Source: JADZEM01 sp046328125
Lineage (GTDB): Bacteria > Chloroflexota > UBA6077 > JACCZL01
Direction: 5' to 3'
DNA length: 64,000 nt
Assembly: GCA_046328125.1 (NCBI GenBank)
Contig: JAXLXF010000006.1
Span: 62,001 to 126,000 of the forward strand
Of the stretch, positions 8,420-16,755 are shown piece by piece. Each line of letters opens with the position of its first letter. Positions within the stretch are counted from its first letter, which is position 1. The translations under genes and the position numbers were made by a program. Under the pieces are notes generated by a model. That model was given only the letters and a program-made list of their open reading frames with translations, was not told the origin of the DNA and made no database searches.

Positions 8420-9682
8420 TCAACGTCGACCACCGCCGCTAGAGCTACTCGATCGGCTACTTGAGCTGGACGAGCTCGACGGTCTGGAGCTGGACGACGA
8501 AGACGAGGATGGCCGAGTCGCGCCTTGGGACGGCGCGCTGACGCTCGGGCGTGTGGTCGTGGAGCTGCCGCCGGAGCTCGAGCCGCTGGAGCCGGAGGAC
8601 GAACCGGCGCTCGTGGAGCTGCCAGAGCTGCCGCTGCTGCCTGAGGAGCCAGACGAGTAGCTGGGCGCCGGGCCGGTCGCTCCGGTGGAGGAGCTGGGGC
8701 GCGTCGAGCCCTGGCCGGGCGTGGACGGCTTCTGCTGGGTGACGGTCTGGCCGCTCTGCGTCCGCGAAGGCGGCTCGGAGACGCGATAGCTGGAGCCGAT
8801 GCTCGATCCGCCGGGCGAGCTGACGATCACCGGCGGGTAGCCGTATCCGAAGCCGGGCGGGTTGCGCCAGAGGAGGTACAGGAGCAGGGCGTCGGTGGCG
8901 TCGAAGCTGCTGCCCTGGCGGTAGACGACCCGCTCGCCACGGTCGTTGACGTAGCCGGCCTGCTCGCCGGGTTGGAGCTCGTTCTGGGCCAAGGGTCGCG
9001 GCTTCTGGATGCCCTGAGCCAGGAGCATGATGCTCTGTGGGAACAGCTGACCGGATTCGACCTTGATTTTGACGGGGTCTTCGGCCTGGAGATTCGAGCC
9101 AGCCGGCGGCGCGACGGTCATGGTGTACTCGCCGCGCGGCACGTTTTCGATGCGGTAGTTGTAGGCGGCCTCACCGTCGGCGTTGGCTGGCACGTCTTTG
9201 GTGGTGGCCGTGAGCGTCTGACCGGCCCCGACCAGCGTGACCTGCGCACCGGAGACCGTGGTGACTGAGCGGTCCGCGTTGAGTGCTTTGACCTGACCGG
9301 CGACCGATCCGGTGGCGGGCCTGCCGCAGACGGCGCTGAAGAGCACGATCCCGATGAGGGCGGCGCCAAACGTATAGATCAGACCGACGGGCAGACCGAG
9401 GAACTTCCTGGAGCCGTCGAAGTAGGAGCTCCAACCGCTGGCCTGTCGGCCGGCGCCCCAGCCGCCGGTGTACTGGCCGCTGCCGTACTGATTGCCGCCG
9501 AATGGGGGCGGAGGCACCTGTTGGCTGCCCCCCCGGTTACCGCGTGGGTCACGCTCCCACGGCTGCTGACCGTTGTCCTCCGTCGTGTCGTCGGGTTGGA
9601 AACCACCTCGCGAGGCGCCCTGCGCCCCCGATGGCGTTCGACGTCGCGGGCCGTCTGGAGGGTCTCTGGGATCGAAGCTCAT
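8420..9682 (-). CDS. Membrane protein with carboxypeptidase-regulatory-like domain and Ser-rich tail
   Basis: 420 residues from ATG 9682 (MSFDPRDPP). Order: a disordered Gly/Pro/Gln-rich cytoplasmic segment (1-110), one membrane helix (about 114-137, GLIYTFGAALIGIVLFSAVC), and an extracytoplasmic beta-sandwich resembling carboxypeptidase regulatory-like domains (SVAGQVKALN...TTVSGAQVTLVGAG, then RIENVPRGEYTMTV). A long tail of Ser/Gly/Thr/Pro repeats follows, ending SSSSSGGGRR. The tail is low-complexity and may span or stick to the cell wall. An upstream ATG (9808) only adds unrelated basic sequence. No specific function is known. Confidence 0.72.
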   Translation of the reverse strand: MSFDPRDPPDGPRRRTPSGAQGASRGGFQPDDTTEDNGQQPWERDPRGNRGGSQQVPPPPFGGNQYGSGQYTGGWGAGRQASGWSSYFDGSRKFLGLPVGLIYTFGAALIGIVLFSAVCGRPATGSVAGQVKALNADRSVTTVSGAQVTLVGAGQTLTATTKDVPANADGEAAYNYRIENVPRGEYTMTVAPPAGSNLQAEDPVKIKVESGQLFPQSIMLLAQGIQKPRPLAQNELQPGEQAGYVNDRGERVVYRQGSSFDATDALLLYLLWRNPPGFGYGYPPVIVSSPGGSSIGSSYRVSEPPSRTQSGQTVTQQKPSTPGQGSTRPSSSTGATGPAPSYSSGSSGSSGSSGSSTSAGSSSGSSGSSSGGSSTTTRPSVSAPSQGATRPSSSSSSSSRPSSSSSSSSRSSSSSGGGRR

Positions 9683-10004
9683 TGTTGTTCCGAGATGCCT
9701 TCTGGCCGGACCGTGGAGTAGTCGCGAAGAGAGGCGACGTGGACGGCCTACCAGTATGATGCGTACGAGCCGCGACTGGTTCCACCCGACAGTGTGGCAT
9801 GGCGTCACTCGGCCCTGGCCGCCAACGGTCTCAGTATGCCATTCAGCCTGGGACAGGCCCCAGGAATAGTGACCGGAATGTCAGCATCCGGGATGGTCAC
9901 GACGAGTGCGTCAGCTGTGGTGACGATCCTGGAGGTCGTGCTGCCGTCCAGTTTCGAGATGGCCGCGTGGTGGGCCAGGCCATCCTGATACAATGCAGTC
10001 GACA
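9683..10004. other. Intergenic region before tRNA-Lys
   Basis: About 320 bases between the leftward Ser-rich membrane protein gene and the tRNA. Apart from the tRNA -10 box at 9989-9994 I see no gene or conserved site; short ORFs here lack ribosome sites. Confidence 0.5.
9989..9994 (+). promoter_or_regulatory. -10 box of tRNA-Lys promoter
   Basis: TACAAT, ten bases before the mature tRNA 5' end, is a good -10 element. No clear TTGACA-like -35 is visible upstream at the right distance. Confidence 0.55.
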
Positions 10005-10076
10005 GGGGGCGTAGCTCAACGGCAGAGCAGGGGCCTTTTAAGCCCAAGGTTCAGGGTTCGAATCCCTGCGCCCTCA
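10005..10076 (+). tRNA. tRNA-Lys (anticodon TTT)
   Basis: 72 bases folding as a standard cloverleaf: acceptor GGGGGCG/CGCCCTC, D-stem GCTC/GAGC, anticodon loop CTTTTAA with anticodon TTT, T-arm CAGGG-TTCGAAT-CCCTG. One mismatch closes the anticodon stem (G/A). CCA is encoded at 10077-10079. The integrase gene lies 80 bases downstream with its 3' end facing the tRNA, the usual arrangement for an element integrated at a tRNA 3' end. Confidence 0.97.
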
Positions 10077-10094
10077 CCAGCCTGACCAGATTGA

Positions 10095-10129
10095 GAAGGG
10101 TCGTCTCGGATGCTCCGAGACGACCCTTC
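10095..10129. terminator. Long perfect hairpin between tRNA and integrase
   Basis: 16-bp perfect inverted repeat (10095-10110 with 10114-10129) and a three-base loop. It terminates the tRNA transcript and, read on the other strand, the leftward integrase transcript. Confidence 0.85.
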
Positions 10130-10136
10130 GCTCGCT

Positions 10137-10160
10137 TAGGCCCCTAACTAGGCCCCTAAC
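10137..10160. repeat. Tandem 12-bp direct repeat at the integrase 3' end
   Basis: Two perfect head-to-tail copies of TAGGCCCCTAAC (10137-10148, 10149-10160), with the first three bases of a third. They overlap the integrase stop codon and lie between the tRNA and the element, where arm-type integrase sites or attachment-site remnants are expected. The role is inferred. Confidence 0.6.
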
Positions 10161-11403
10161 TAGCGTCTGTGGCCTTCCGTCGAGCCTCACGCAAGACGGC
10201 CTGCAATCGGTCCGCGGCATCGTCGTCAAGCTCACGAACGGCGTGCGTGTAGCGCTCGAGCGTGAACGCTGGCGAGTGGTGGCCGAGGCGGTCGGCCGTC
10301 GTCTTTGCGTTCACTCCCGCTAGGAGCGAGAGGGTAGCGTTGTCGTGCCGCAGCGTATGGAATGGACGCGCCGCCGGTATGCTCGCCGCTTTCAGCACTC
10401 GACCGAGTCGCTTCGTCACATTGTCCCGGTCAAGCGGCGTCCCGAGCGGCGTGGCGAAGACGAGATCATGGTCGGCGTAGGCATCCCCAAGCGCCTCTCG
10501 CTCGGAATCCTGCCGATCCTTCTGGATGGAGAGCGCCGTCAGCGCATCCGGTGAGAGCTTGAACGTCCGCACCGATCGCGCCGTCTTGCCTCCTTCTCGG
10601 AAATCGGGCTTGCCGTCCTTTGCGCCGCGAAGCGTTCGCCGGATCGTGAGTAATCCGGCCTCGAAATCAACGTCATCCCACTTCAGGCCGAGCAGCTCGC
10701 CGCGACGGCAGCCGGTGAAGACGGCGAGCGTGTAGAGCGTCGCGAGACGGTCGTCACTTGTGGCGAAGGTCTCCATCACGCGACCCATGTCATCTGTCCG
10801 GTGCGCTACGACCTCGACCTTGGGAACCACGGGTGCTTCAATGACGCGCGCGACGTTTCGCGCCACGGCACCGCTTCTCAGCGCCGTGTCGAGAGCCTTC
10901 CGAAGCGTCACGAAACAGTAGCGGATGGTGCGCGGCGACAGCGTCCGAGCCTGCCCTGCCTTGCCCCGCGTGTACGTCGTAGTACGGAGAGTCGCCAACA
11001 TCGAGACGACGTGCTCGGGACGAAGGTCTGCGACCTTGTGACGGCCGATGAGCGGCTTCATGCGCTTCACGCCATCGCGGTGGCGTCGGAGACTCTCCGA
11101 ATCCATGGTCCCGTCGATGGACGTCAGCCACCAGTCTAGATACTCCGTGACGGTCTCGCGGCCGGACTTCGCGTCGCCGAGCGAGCCGTCCGCCATTCGT
11201 ACCTTGATAGCATCGAGCTTCTTGCGGCATTCGCCCTTCTTCTTCGACTTCACTTCGCGAACGTCAGGCTTTCCATCGGGCCGGTATCCGACCATGATGC
11301 GAGCGACGAAGAGCTTTCTCGTTTCGTTCCATCTGATAGTGCCTTCGCCGTCCGCGCGCTTCCTCGCCTTCCGTGCCGGCTTTGGATCACTCGTTCCCGT
11401 CAT
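10156..11403 (-). CDS. int: Tyrosine-type site-specific integrase
   Basis: 415 residues. An N-terminal AP2-like/SAM-like core-binding part (residues 1-190) is followed by the catalytic domain with the full residue set: Arg234 (GCRRGELLGLKW), His349-x-x-Arg352-His (HTLRH), His376 (LGHHSP) and Tyr385 (LERYTH). It cuts and rejoins DNA at attachment sites. Position beside tRNA-Lys, transcription towards the tRNA and the excisionase-like gene just upstream make it the integrase of the element that fills the rest of the window. Start ATG 11403 with an AAAGG site. Confidence 0.95.
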   Translation of the reverse strand: MTGTSDPKPARKARKRADGEGTIRWNETRKLFVARIMVGYRPDGKPDVREVKSKKKGECRKKLDAIKVRMADGSLGDAKSGRETVTEYLDWWLTSIDGTMDSESLRRHRDGVKRMKPLIGRHKVADLRPEHVVSMLATLRTTTYTRGKAGQARTLSPRTIRYCFVTLRKALDTALRSGAVARNVARVIEAPVVPKVEVVAHRTDDMGRVMETFATSDDRLATLYTLAVFTGCRRGELLGLKWDDVDFEAGLLTIRRTLRGAKDGKPDFREGGKTARSVRTFKLSPDALTALSIQKDRQDSEREALGDAYADHDLVFATPLGTPLDRDNVTKRLGRVLKAASIPAARPFHTLRHDNATLSLLAGVNAKTTADRLGHHSPAFTLERYTHAVRELDDDAADRLQAVLREARRKATDAS

Positions 11404-11443
11404 CCGGACTGCCTTTCCCGATCATGCGTCGGTACGCTCCGCG

Positions 11444-11548
11444 CTACTCCGTCCGTCGCTTTCCCGCGTGATGATCGTAGCTCGCCAGGATGGCGTACCA
11501 CTCTTCGTACACCTGCTTTGCGAATGTCCGGAGGTCCTTGTCGCACAG
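11444..11548 (-). CDS. Possible small protein or gene remnant between excisionase and integrase
   Basis: A 34-residue reading frame of protein-like composition (CDKDLRTFAKQVYEEWYAIL, then ASYDHHAGKRRTE). It lacks ATG/GTG at its start: only CTG 11548 fits, and the frame stays open about 33 bases further back. It sits in the gap between the excisionase and integrase genes. It may be a short integrase-associated peptide with a weak start or the end of a decayed gene. Confidence 0.3.
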   Translation of the reverse strand: MCDKDLRTFAKQVYEEWYAILASYDHHAGKRRTE

Positions 11549-11568
11549 AGGTCGTCTCCTCCCAAGCT

Positions 11569-11772
11569 CTACCCATCCGCCGCTCCATCCGTCTGGCGTT
11601 CAACCCAACGCTGAAGCGCCACCGCGGGAATCCTGACCGCACGGCCCACTCGAACGACCGGCAGTTCGCCGCGCTGAATGAGCTCATACACGGTGCTTCG
11701 GCCGAGTCCGAGGCGAGTCGCCACCTCAGGTAAGCGAAGGAGCAATCGGTCGCCGCTCTCTGTTGTCGCCAT
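11569..11772 (-). CDS. Excisionase-like helix-turn-helix DNA-binding protein
   Basis: 67 residues, one winged-helix/MerR-like HTH domain of the excisionase/AlpA type: LRLPEVATRLGLGRSTVYEL followed by RGELPVVRVGRAVRIPAVAL, then W and a short tail. Such proteins bend attachment-site DNA and push the integrase towards excision. ATG 11772 has AGGAG seven bases upstream; the longer reading frame has no support. It lies 165 bases upstream of the integrase and is transcribed in the same direction. Confidence 0.88.
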   Translation of the reverse strand: MATTESGDRLLLRLPEVATRLGLGRSTVYELIQRGELPVVRVGRAVRIPAVALQRWVERQTDGAADG

Positions 11773-11952
11773 GGTCGATCTCCTGAAAGGTAACTCCGAC
11801 ACCCGGCGAGAGCCGGGATGATGTAGAGGCAGGCGGGAAGCCATTGTCACCGCGACTTGCCGAACGTCGTCTGACGGGCGGTAGCCCGTACACACGAGTC
11901 TCGGCGTGCGCTTGGCCAATGGAGAGGCAGCACGCATCGATCAACATGTGAT

Positions 11953-13743
11953 TCACCTCGGCTGTGGCGTGGGCGGCCAACTGCGCCGAGCCGGATCTTC
12001 AGGGTCCCGCCAGACTCCACCGAGCAGCTCAGGGGGGTTCGACGGATCGCAGGTGATCCGCCACTCGCACGTGAGCAGGATGGGGAGCGAGACAGGACGT
12101 CCGACCGACGCGGCTCGCGCGGACCGGGCGAGTCGCTCCTCGGCAGAGAGGTCCGTCGTCACCACCAGGATCGTCGGAAAACCGTCGTAGTCCAGCTCGT
12201 ACGCGCGGCTGTCTCGGTAGTCGTAGTAGACGGCCCACTTCTCGGCGTAGTCGCGGGCGCTCATGGTGCCGCGGTCGTACTCCAGGAGGAAGCCGTAAAG
12301 CTCGCCTTGATGACGCACCATGCCGTACCCATCCGGGCGGACCCGCCGTCGACTGCACGCCGCGACCCCCCGCCACTCGAGGATCGCATCGTCGCCCTCC
12401 GCCGGCTGAGCGCCGTACCTGCGATACAGGCCGACGAAGAGCGCATCCGCGCCGAGCGTATGGGCGAGATCTCGTACCAGCAGGCGGCGGACTCCCGTCG
12501 GGTGCTCGGGTCCGCCGCCGGCCAGTCCGTTGAAGCGGACGGCTCGGGCGAGACTCAGGCCCTGTTGGGCAGCCGCGAACTGGAGGCCGGCTTCGGTCAG
12601 TTCGGTCAAATCGGACGGCGAGGACCAATGACGCTCGTGGGTGTCCAACAGTCGCACGAGGCCGAGCCGGATCAGCCGAGCCCGGCGCTCCCGCACGCGC
12701 CTCGTCTCCCACCCGAGCACGGCGGCGAGGTCGTCCGCGGTCAGGAACGGATGGCGACCGACCAGATCCAGCATGACTCGCTCGACCGGCGAGACCTTCA
12801 GTGCCAGCCTGGCCAGGCTGGCATCCGACGCGTCCGGATCGAAGGCCGAGCCGACCGGGCGGGGAATCGGACTGCCAGGCCGCCGCGCATCGAGCGGCCG
12901 GAGCCTCAGCTCACGCGCGTAGACAGCAGGTGTGGGCCCGGCAGTGTCGGCCACCTTGTCAAGGTCATGGCGGTCGCTAAGCAGCTCCCGCCAGGTCACG
13001 ATGCGAGCATCCAGCGGCGCGTCACGGTACGACCGTGCCAGGTCGTCCAGCAGCCGCGTCCAGGCGGCCAGCCGACCGTCGGTCGTGGCGACGACGAGCG
13101 TCGGCAGCGTGGCCCCACTGATGCGACGGCGGGCCTGCACATGTCCGATGGCCGGCCGGTACACGCGTAGGGGGAAGGTTGCGAGATCCGGCACCAGGAT
13201 CAGCTCGGCCGTTCTGCCGCCCCACCTGAGGGCGGCGTAGGCCGGCAGGTCGACCGTGACCGGCGCCTTGCGGGTCGGCAGTCGAAGTCGCCCGTGCCAG
13301 GGCCACTCCCAGGCGAGAAGCTCGGCAGGTCCGCCCGCCGCGCCCGCGACGGCCGCCAGGAGCTGGTAGGCGGCGAGCAGGTGCGGCAGGTCGAGCACGC
13401 GGTCCTCGAGATCGGAGCCGCGCAGGCGCGCTCGCCGTGCCAATTCCGCCGCGTCGACCCGCCGATCGACGGCGAGCGTCGCGATGCCCAGGTCGGTGGG
13501 GTAGAGCAGGCCGGGATTCCTCCCCGCCCTGAGCGCCGGATGGATCTCGCCGACCAGCCCCGTTTCACGGAGCCGGGCCAGGCAGCGGTAGACCGGAGTG
13601 CCGGCTCGGGCCCCGGACAGCCGCTCGATGGCACCCTCCCAGAGGAGGGGGAGGTGTATCAGCAGGCCGAGCGTGCGTCGGTCGCTCTCGGTCAGGCGGT
13701 CGGCGGCCGCCTCGGCGTCTCGCCAACGGACCCGTCCGATCAT
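11953..13743 (-). CDS. Replication-relaxation family protein (putative conjugative relaxase/initiator)
   Basis: 596 residues. Two winged-helix-like parts are visible: TESDRRTLGLLIHLPLLWEG...YRCLARLRETGLVGEI near the N-terminus, and VERVMLDLVGRHPFLTADDL...RARLIRLGLVR centrally. The C-terminal part carries RPDGYGMV...GFLLEYDRGTMSARDYAEKW...YDGFPTILVVTT, the nuclease-like core seen in replication-relaxation proteins of mobile elements. It probably initiates element transfer or replication; no classic HUH relaxase was seen elsewhere. The start ATG overlaps the stop of the coupling-protein gene by 4 bases (ATGA), so translation is coupled. It is the last gene of the leftward conjugation operon. 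Confidence 0.75.
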   Translation of the reverse strand: MIGRVRWRDAEAAADRLTESDRRTLGLLIHLPLLWEGAIERLSGARAGTPVYRCLARLRETGLVGEIHPALRAGRNPGLLYPTDLGIATLAVDRRVDAAELARRARLRGSDLEDRVLDLPHLLAAYQLLAAVAGAAGGPAELLAWEWPWHGRLRLPTRKAPVTVDLPAYAALRWGGRTAELILVPDLATFPLRVYRPAIGHVQARRRISGATLPTLVVATTDGRLAAWTRLLDDLARSYRDAPLDARIVTWRELLSDRHDLDKVADTAGPTPAVYARELRLRPLDARRPGSPIPRPVGSAFDPDASDASLARLALKVSPVERVMLDLVGRHPFLTADDLAAVLGWETRRVRERRARLIRLGLVRLLDTHERHWSSPSDLTELTEAGLQFAAAQQGLSLARAVRFNGLAGGGPEHPTGVRRLLVRDLAHTLGADALFVGLYRRYGAQPAEGDDAILEWRGVAACSRRRVRPDGYGMVRHQGELYGFLLEYDRGTMSARDYAEKWAVYYDYRDSRAYELDYDGFPTILVVTTDLSAEERLARSARAASVGRPVSLPILLTCEWRITCDPSNPPELLGGVWRDPEDPARRSWPPTPQPR

Positions 13744-16475
13744 CTCGCCGCCTCCGTCGGCTCCCCGACCGGCTCGTCCATCGGCAGCGGCTCCTGGAGG
13801 GCGTCGGGACCGTCGGCAGCATCGGCCTTGCCGCCGCCCGCGACGGGCGTCGCCCTGGTCGATGCTCGTCGCCCGTGTTTCTCGTCGCGATGCTGGTTCC
13901 GCTGCTGCTGGCTCTCGGTGGAGGATCCCGCTCCGGTGGGTGACCCACCCGGGTCGCCGATGTTGCCCTTCCGACCCGTCAGCTTCTGCTTCTCGGCTTC
14001 CACACGGCTCGCCTCGATCCTGGCCAGGGCGGATCGAAGGTCGTTCTCGACCGCGCGTGCCTCCCGGCCATAGCGAGCCGCCGAGCGCTCGGCGAGCACA
14101 TCGCGGACAGCCGGGTCGCCGTGCGGTGGCCGATCGAGCGCGACCGAGAACGTCGGCAGTCGCTCGCCGCCGGCCGAGAGCCTGGCGTAGCACTGGTGCT
14201 CGCCGAGCTCGATCAGGTCGTGCTCGTCGACCTCGCTGCCGAGCTCCCGCACAAGGTAGCGGGCGTCCTCGGCGCTGGTGTGGAAGGCGAACAGGCCGTC
14301 GAGGTTGGCGAACACTGTGGCCCGCAGCGAGCGCCCCTGCTCGCGGTCGAGCGCCTCGAGGCGGGCCAGGCTCTGGGTGGCCAGGACCAGGCTCGCGCCG
14401 TACTTGGCCAGCTCGGAGAGGATCGCTTCGTAATCTGCGCCCGCCATGGTATGAAACTCGTCGACGATCAGCGTCACCGGGCGCCGCCGCGATTCCGGGA
14501 GCCTGGCTTGCTCGCCCACCAGCAGGCCGACGAGATTGATCAGCGTGCCGCCGATCAGCGCGGCCGTGTCCTCGCCGACGCTCCCCTTGGCCGTGTTGAC
14601 GACGACGATGGCGCCGGTGCTGAGCCACCCGGACGGATCGATGGTAGAATGCGGCTGGCCGACGATCGAGCGGGCCGCGCGTGACCCGGCGAATCTGTGC
14701 ACTTTCGTTTGTACAGGATTGGAAACCTCGATCTGCAGGCGACGGTCGAGGTGCTCGAAGTAGCCGGACCACCAGGCCTTGACGATCGGATCGGAGACGA
14801 GCTCGAGGACGCTGCGTCGAAACGCGTCGTCGGCCAGGAGGGTCGGCACCTGGAGGATGGTGTGCTGGCGGTTTCGGCCGAGGGGTCCCGCCGCGCAGAT
14901 CGCCTGGTTCGCTTCGAACAGGGTGAGCAGCGCGAAGCGGAAGGCGTCCTCCATCCTCGGCCCCCAGAATCGGTCGAACTCGCGCCGGAAGATCGCCAGG
15001 GCGTTCGAGACCGCTTTGTCGCGATCCCAGCCCAGCCCGACGTCGAGCAGGTTCAGTCCGAACGGGCGAGCCCGCTCCGACACGTCGAGGTAGACGACGC
15101 TGTCGCGTCGGCCGGGGGGCACCAGCCCGAGCGCGGCCTCAGCGAGGTCGCGGTGCGGATCGACGAGGACGAGCGCCGGTGGGCGGCCGTCGATCGCCGT
15201 CGATCCCATGAGGTAGCCGGCGATCCGCAGCAGCAGCGACGACTTCCCGCGCCGGGTCTTGGCAACGAGTAGCAGGTGCCGGCGGAGCAGCTCGTCGGGC
15301 AGCGAGACCGGCACCGACCGCCCCTGGTGGGCCGAGACGCCGACGCGACACCCGTGCGTCACCGAGAACGGCCGGGGCAGGCGCCGACGCGCGCCGGTCC
15401 GCTCGAGCAGCGGCACGTCCGCCAGGGACTGCGGGAGGTGCCACAGTCCGGCCAGCTCGCGCGTGTTCAGGACCGGCCGCGACCGCGCCGGGGCCAACGG
15501 CCGCAACTGGCGCAGGTCGAGGTCGTCCTTGCGGAGATGTCGGGGTTCCAGGCCGTTGCCGGCCGCCAGGCTGAACTGCCGATACGCCGCCGCGAGTTGG
15601 TCCAGGCGTTCGTCCATTGCTTCCGGTGGCGTGTCGGCCGGCGCGAAGACGGCCAGTCGGATCTCGGCGAGGTAGGCGATCCGGCCGATCTTTTCCTGGA
15701 CCAGGCGCATGTCGTAGATCGGACGGTCGAGCAGCCGGCGAGCGAGCCAGAGCGCGGATGGGACGCCGCCGCCGATGGCGAGTGCCATGAGCCCGAGCTT
15801 CAGCCACTGGCCGGAGCTGTACCAGAGATATCCCTGGAAGGCCAGGCACCCCGCGACGAGGAGCGCGGCCCACATGAAGACCGGTGCCAGCGACGTGTCC
15901 GCCCGTTCGGCGGCACGCTCGGATGCCAGCGGGTGCTCGACCGCGAGGCGCAGGTACCCTTTGCACCAATCGTCCGGGGCGGGCTCGAGGATCAGCTGGC
16001 TCAGCGAGCGCCAACCGGGCGGCAGGTCACCGAGCGCGCCCAGGATCCCGAGGACCGGGTCGGCCTGGGCGGCGCGATCGGCGATGATGTCGTGGTCGCG
16101 GAACGTGCGGAGCGGCAGATAGGCCGGCCTGCGCAGGGCGAACGTGCGCGCGACGAGGCGCTCGTCCGGGTGGCGCCGAGCCGGGTCGAGGCCGGGGAAC
16201 CGATCGACGTCGAGCCGACGCAGCTCCGCCTGGGGGTACGCGACCCCGAGCTGGTCCTCGAGGCGCTGCCGCGTCGGGACCGATCCGGCCCGGACGACGA
16301 AGCGTCGCGCCCCGGCGGTGGCGGTGATCTCCAGGCCGAATGGCTCGGCGACGGAGATCGCGGCCAGGAGGTTCTCAGCCGGCGTGATGACCGCGGCGTT
16401 GGTGCGCGGCGTCACGATCTCGACCAGCTCGGGAGCGAGGACGACACGTGCTCGGCGCCTAACCCTCAGCGGCAT
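13740..16475 (-). CDS. Type IV secretion coupling protein, VirD4/TraD-like ATPase
   Basis: 911 residues. An N-terminal region of about 190 residues precedes two membrane helices (about 195-245, PVFMWAALLVAGCLAFQGYL). The hexameric ATPase domain follows: Walker A AKTRRGKSSLLL (about 405) and Walker B VTLIVDEFHTMAG (about 670), then ATQSLARLEAL, the family's sensor region. The tail (about 810-911) is charged and disordered. The protein would dock the DNA-relaxase complex at the membrane and drive transfer. GGAG lies seven bases before ATG 16475. The order primase, small ORF, coupling protein, relaxation protein with overlaps marks one operon. Confidence 0.88.
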   Translation of the reverse strand: MPLRVRRRARVVLAPELVEIVTPRTNAAVITPAENLLAAISVAEPFGLEITATAGARRFVVRAGSVPTRQRLEDQLGVAYPQAELRRLDVDRFPGLDPARRHPDERLVARTFALRRPAYLPLRTFRDHDIIADRAAQADPVLGILGALGDLPPGWRSLSQLILEPAPDDWCKGYLRLAVEHPLASERAAERADTSLAPVFMWAALLVAGCLAFQGYLWYSSGQWLKLGLMALAIGGGVPSALWLARRLLDRPIYDMRLVQEKIGRIAYLAEIRLAVFAPADTPPEAMDERLDQLAAAYRQFSLAAGNGLEPRHLRKDDLDLRQLRPLAPARSRPVLNTRELAGLWHLPQSLADVPLLERTGARRRLPRPFSVTHGCRVGVSAHQGRSVPVSLPDELLRRHLLLVAKTRRGKSSLLLRIAGYLMGSTAIDGRPPALVLVDPHRDLAEAALGLVPPGRRDSVVYLDVSERARPFGLNLLDVGLGWDRDKAVSNALAIFRREFDRFWGPRMEDAFRFALLTLFEANQAICAAGPLGRNRQHTILQVPTLLADDAFRRSVLELVSDPIVKAWWSGYFEHLDRRLQIEVSNPVQTKVHRFAGSRAARSIVGQPHSTIDPSGWLSTGAIVVVNTAKGSVGEDTAALIGGTLINLVGLLVGEQARLPESRRRPVTLIVDEFHTMAGADYEAILSELAKYGASLVLATQSLARLEALDREQGRSLRATVFANLDGLFAFHTSAEDARYLVRELGSEVDEHDLIELGEHQCYARLSAGGERLPTFSVALDRPPHGDPAVRDVLAERSAARYGREARAVENDLRSALARIEASRVEAEKQKLTGRKGNIGDPGGSPTGAGSSTESQQQRNQHRDEKHGRRASTRATPVAGGGKADAADGPDALQEPLPMDEPVGEPTEAAR

Positions 16476-16755
16476 GGCGATACTCCATCGGGGTGGGCCT
16501 CGGGGACGGTGGCCGGACCGAATGCCGCGCCGACTTGCACCTGATCGCCCGGCGGAGCGCCAGGAATTCGTCCCGGACGGCCTCCAGGTCCGTGCGACCG
16601 CACCGCCGCCAGGGGCGGTTCGTCAGGGCCTCGGCGAAGCCGATGACGTCGCCTGGCCGCCAGCCGAGACGGCCGCCCAGCCGCAGCACGACCAGGCGGA
16701 GCCGAACGCGGTGACGCTGTCGGATCCGCGCCGAACGCCTACCACGCCGAGTCAT
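16459..16755 (-). CDS. Small basic hypothetical protein in conjugation operon
   Basis: 98 residues, very Arg-rich (MTRRGRRSARIRQRHRVRLR). A central segment reads PGDVIGFAEALTNRPWRRCGRTDLEAVRDEFLALR in two parts and looks helical. It overlaps the primase gene by 17 bases and the coupling-protein gene by 17 bases, filling the only gap between them, which supports it being real. No family is recognised; a nucleic-acid-binding accessory is possible from charge alone. Confidence 0.55.
   Translation of the reverse strand: MTRRGRRSARIRQRHRVRLRLVVLRLGGRLGWRPGDVIGFAEALTNRPWRRCGRTDLEAVRDEFLALRRAIRCKSARHSVRPPSPRPTPMEYRHAAEG

Noticed and set aside
11400..11687. A 95-residue leftward frame over the excisionase-integrase gap
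   Set aside because: It overlaps the excisionase gene and the start of the integrase in the wrong frame; composition looks random.
11953..14772. A very long leftward frame that would join the replication-relaxation protein to 340 extra residues
   Set aside because: The extra part is antisense-like, Arg-rich and overlaps the coupling-protein gene; the true start is the ATGA at 13743.
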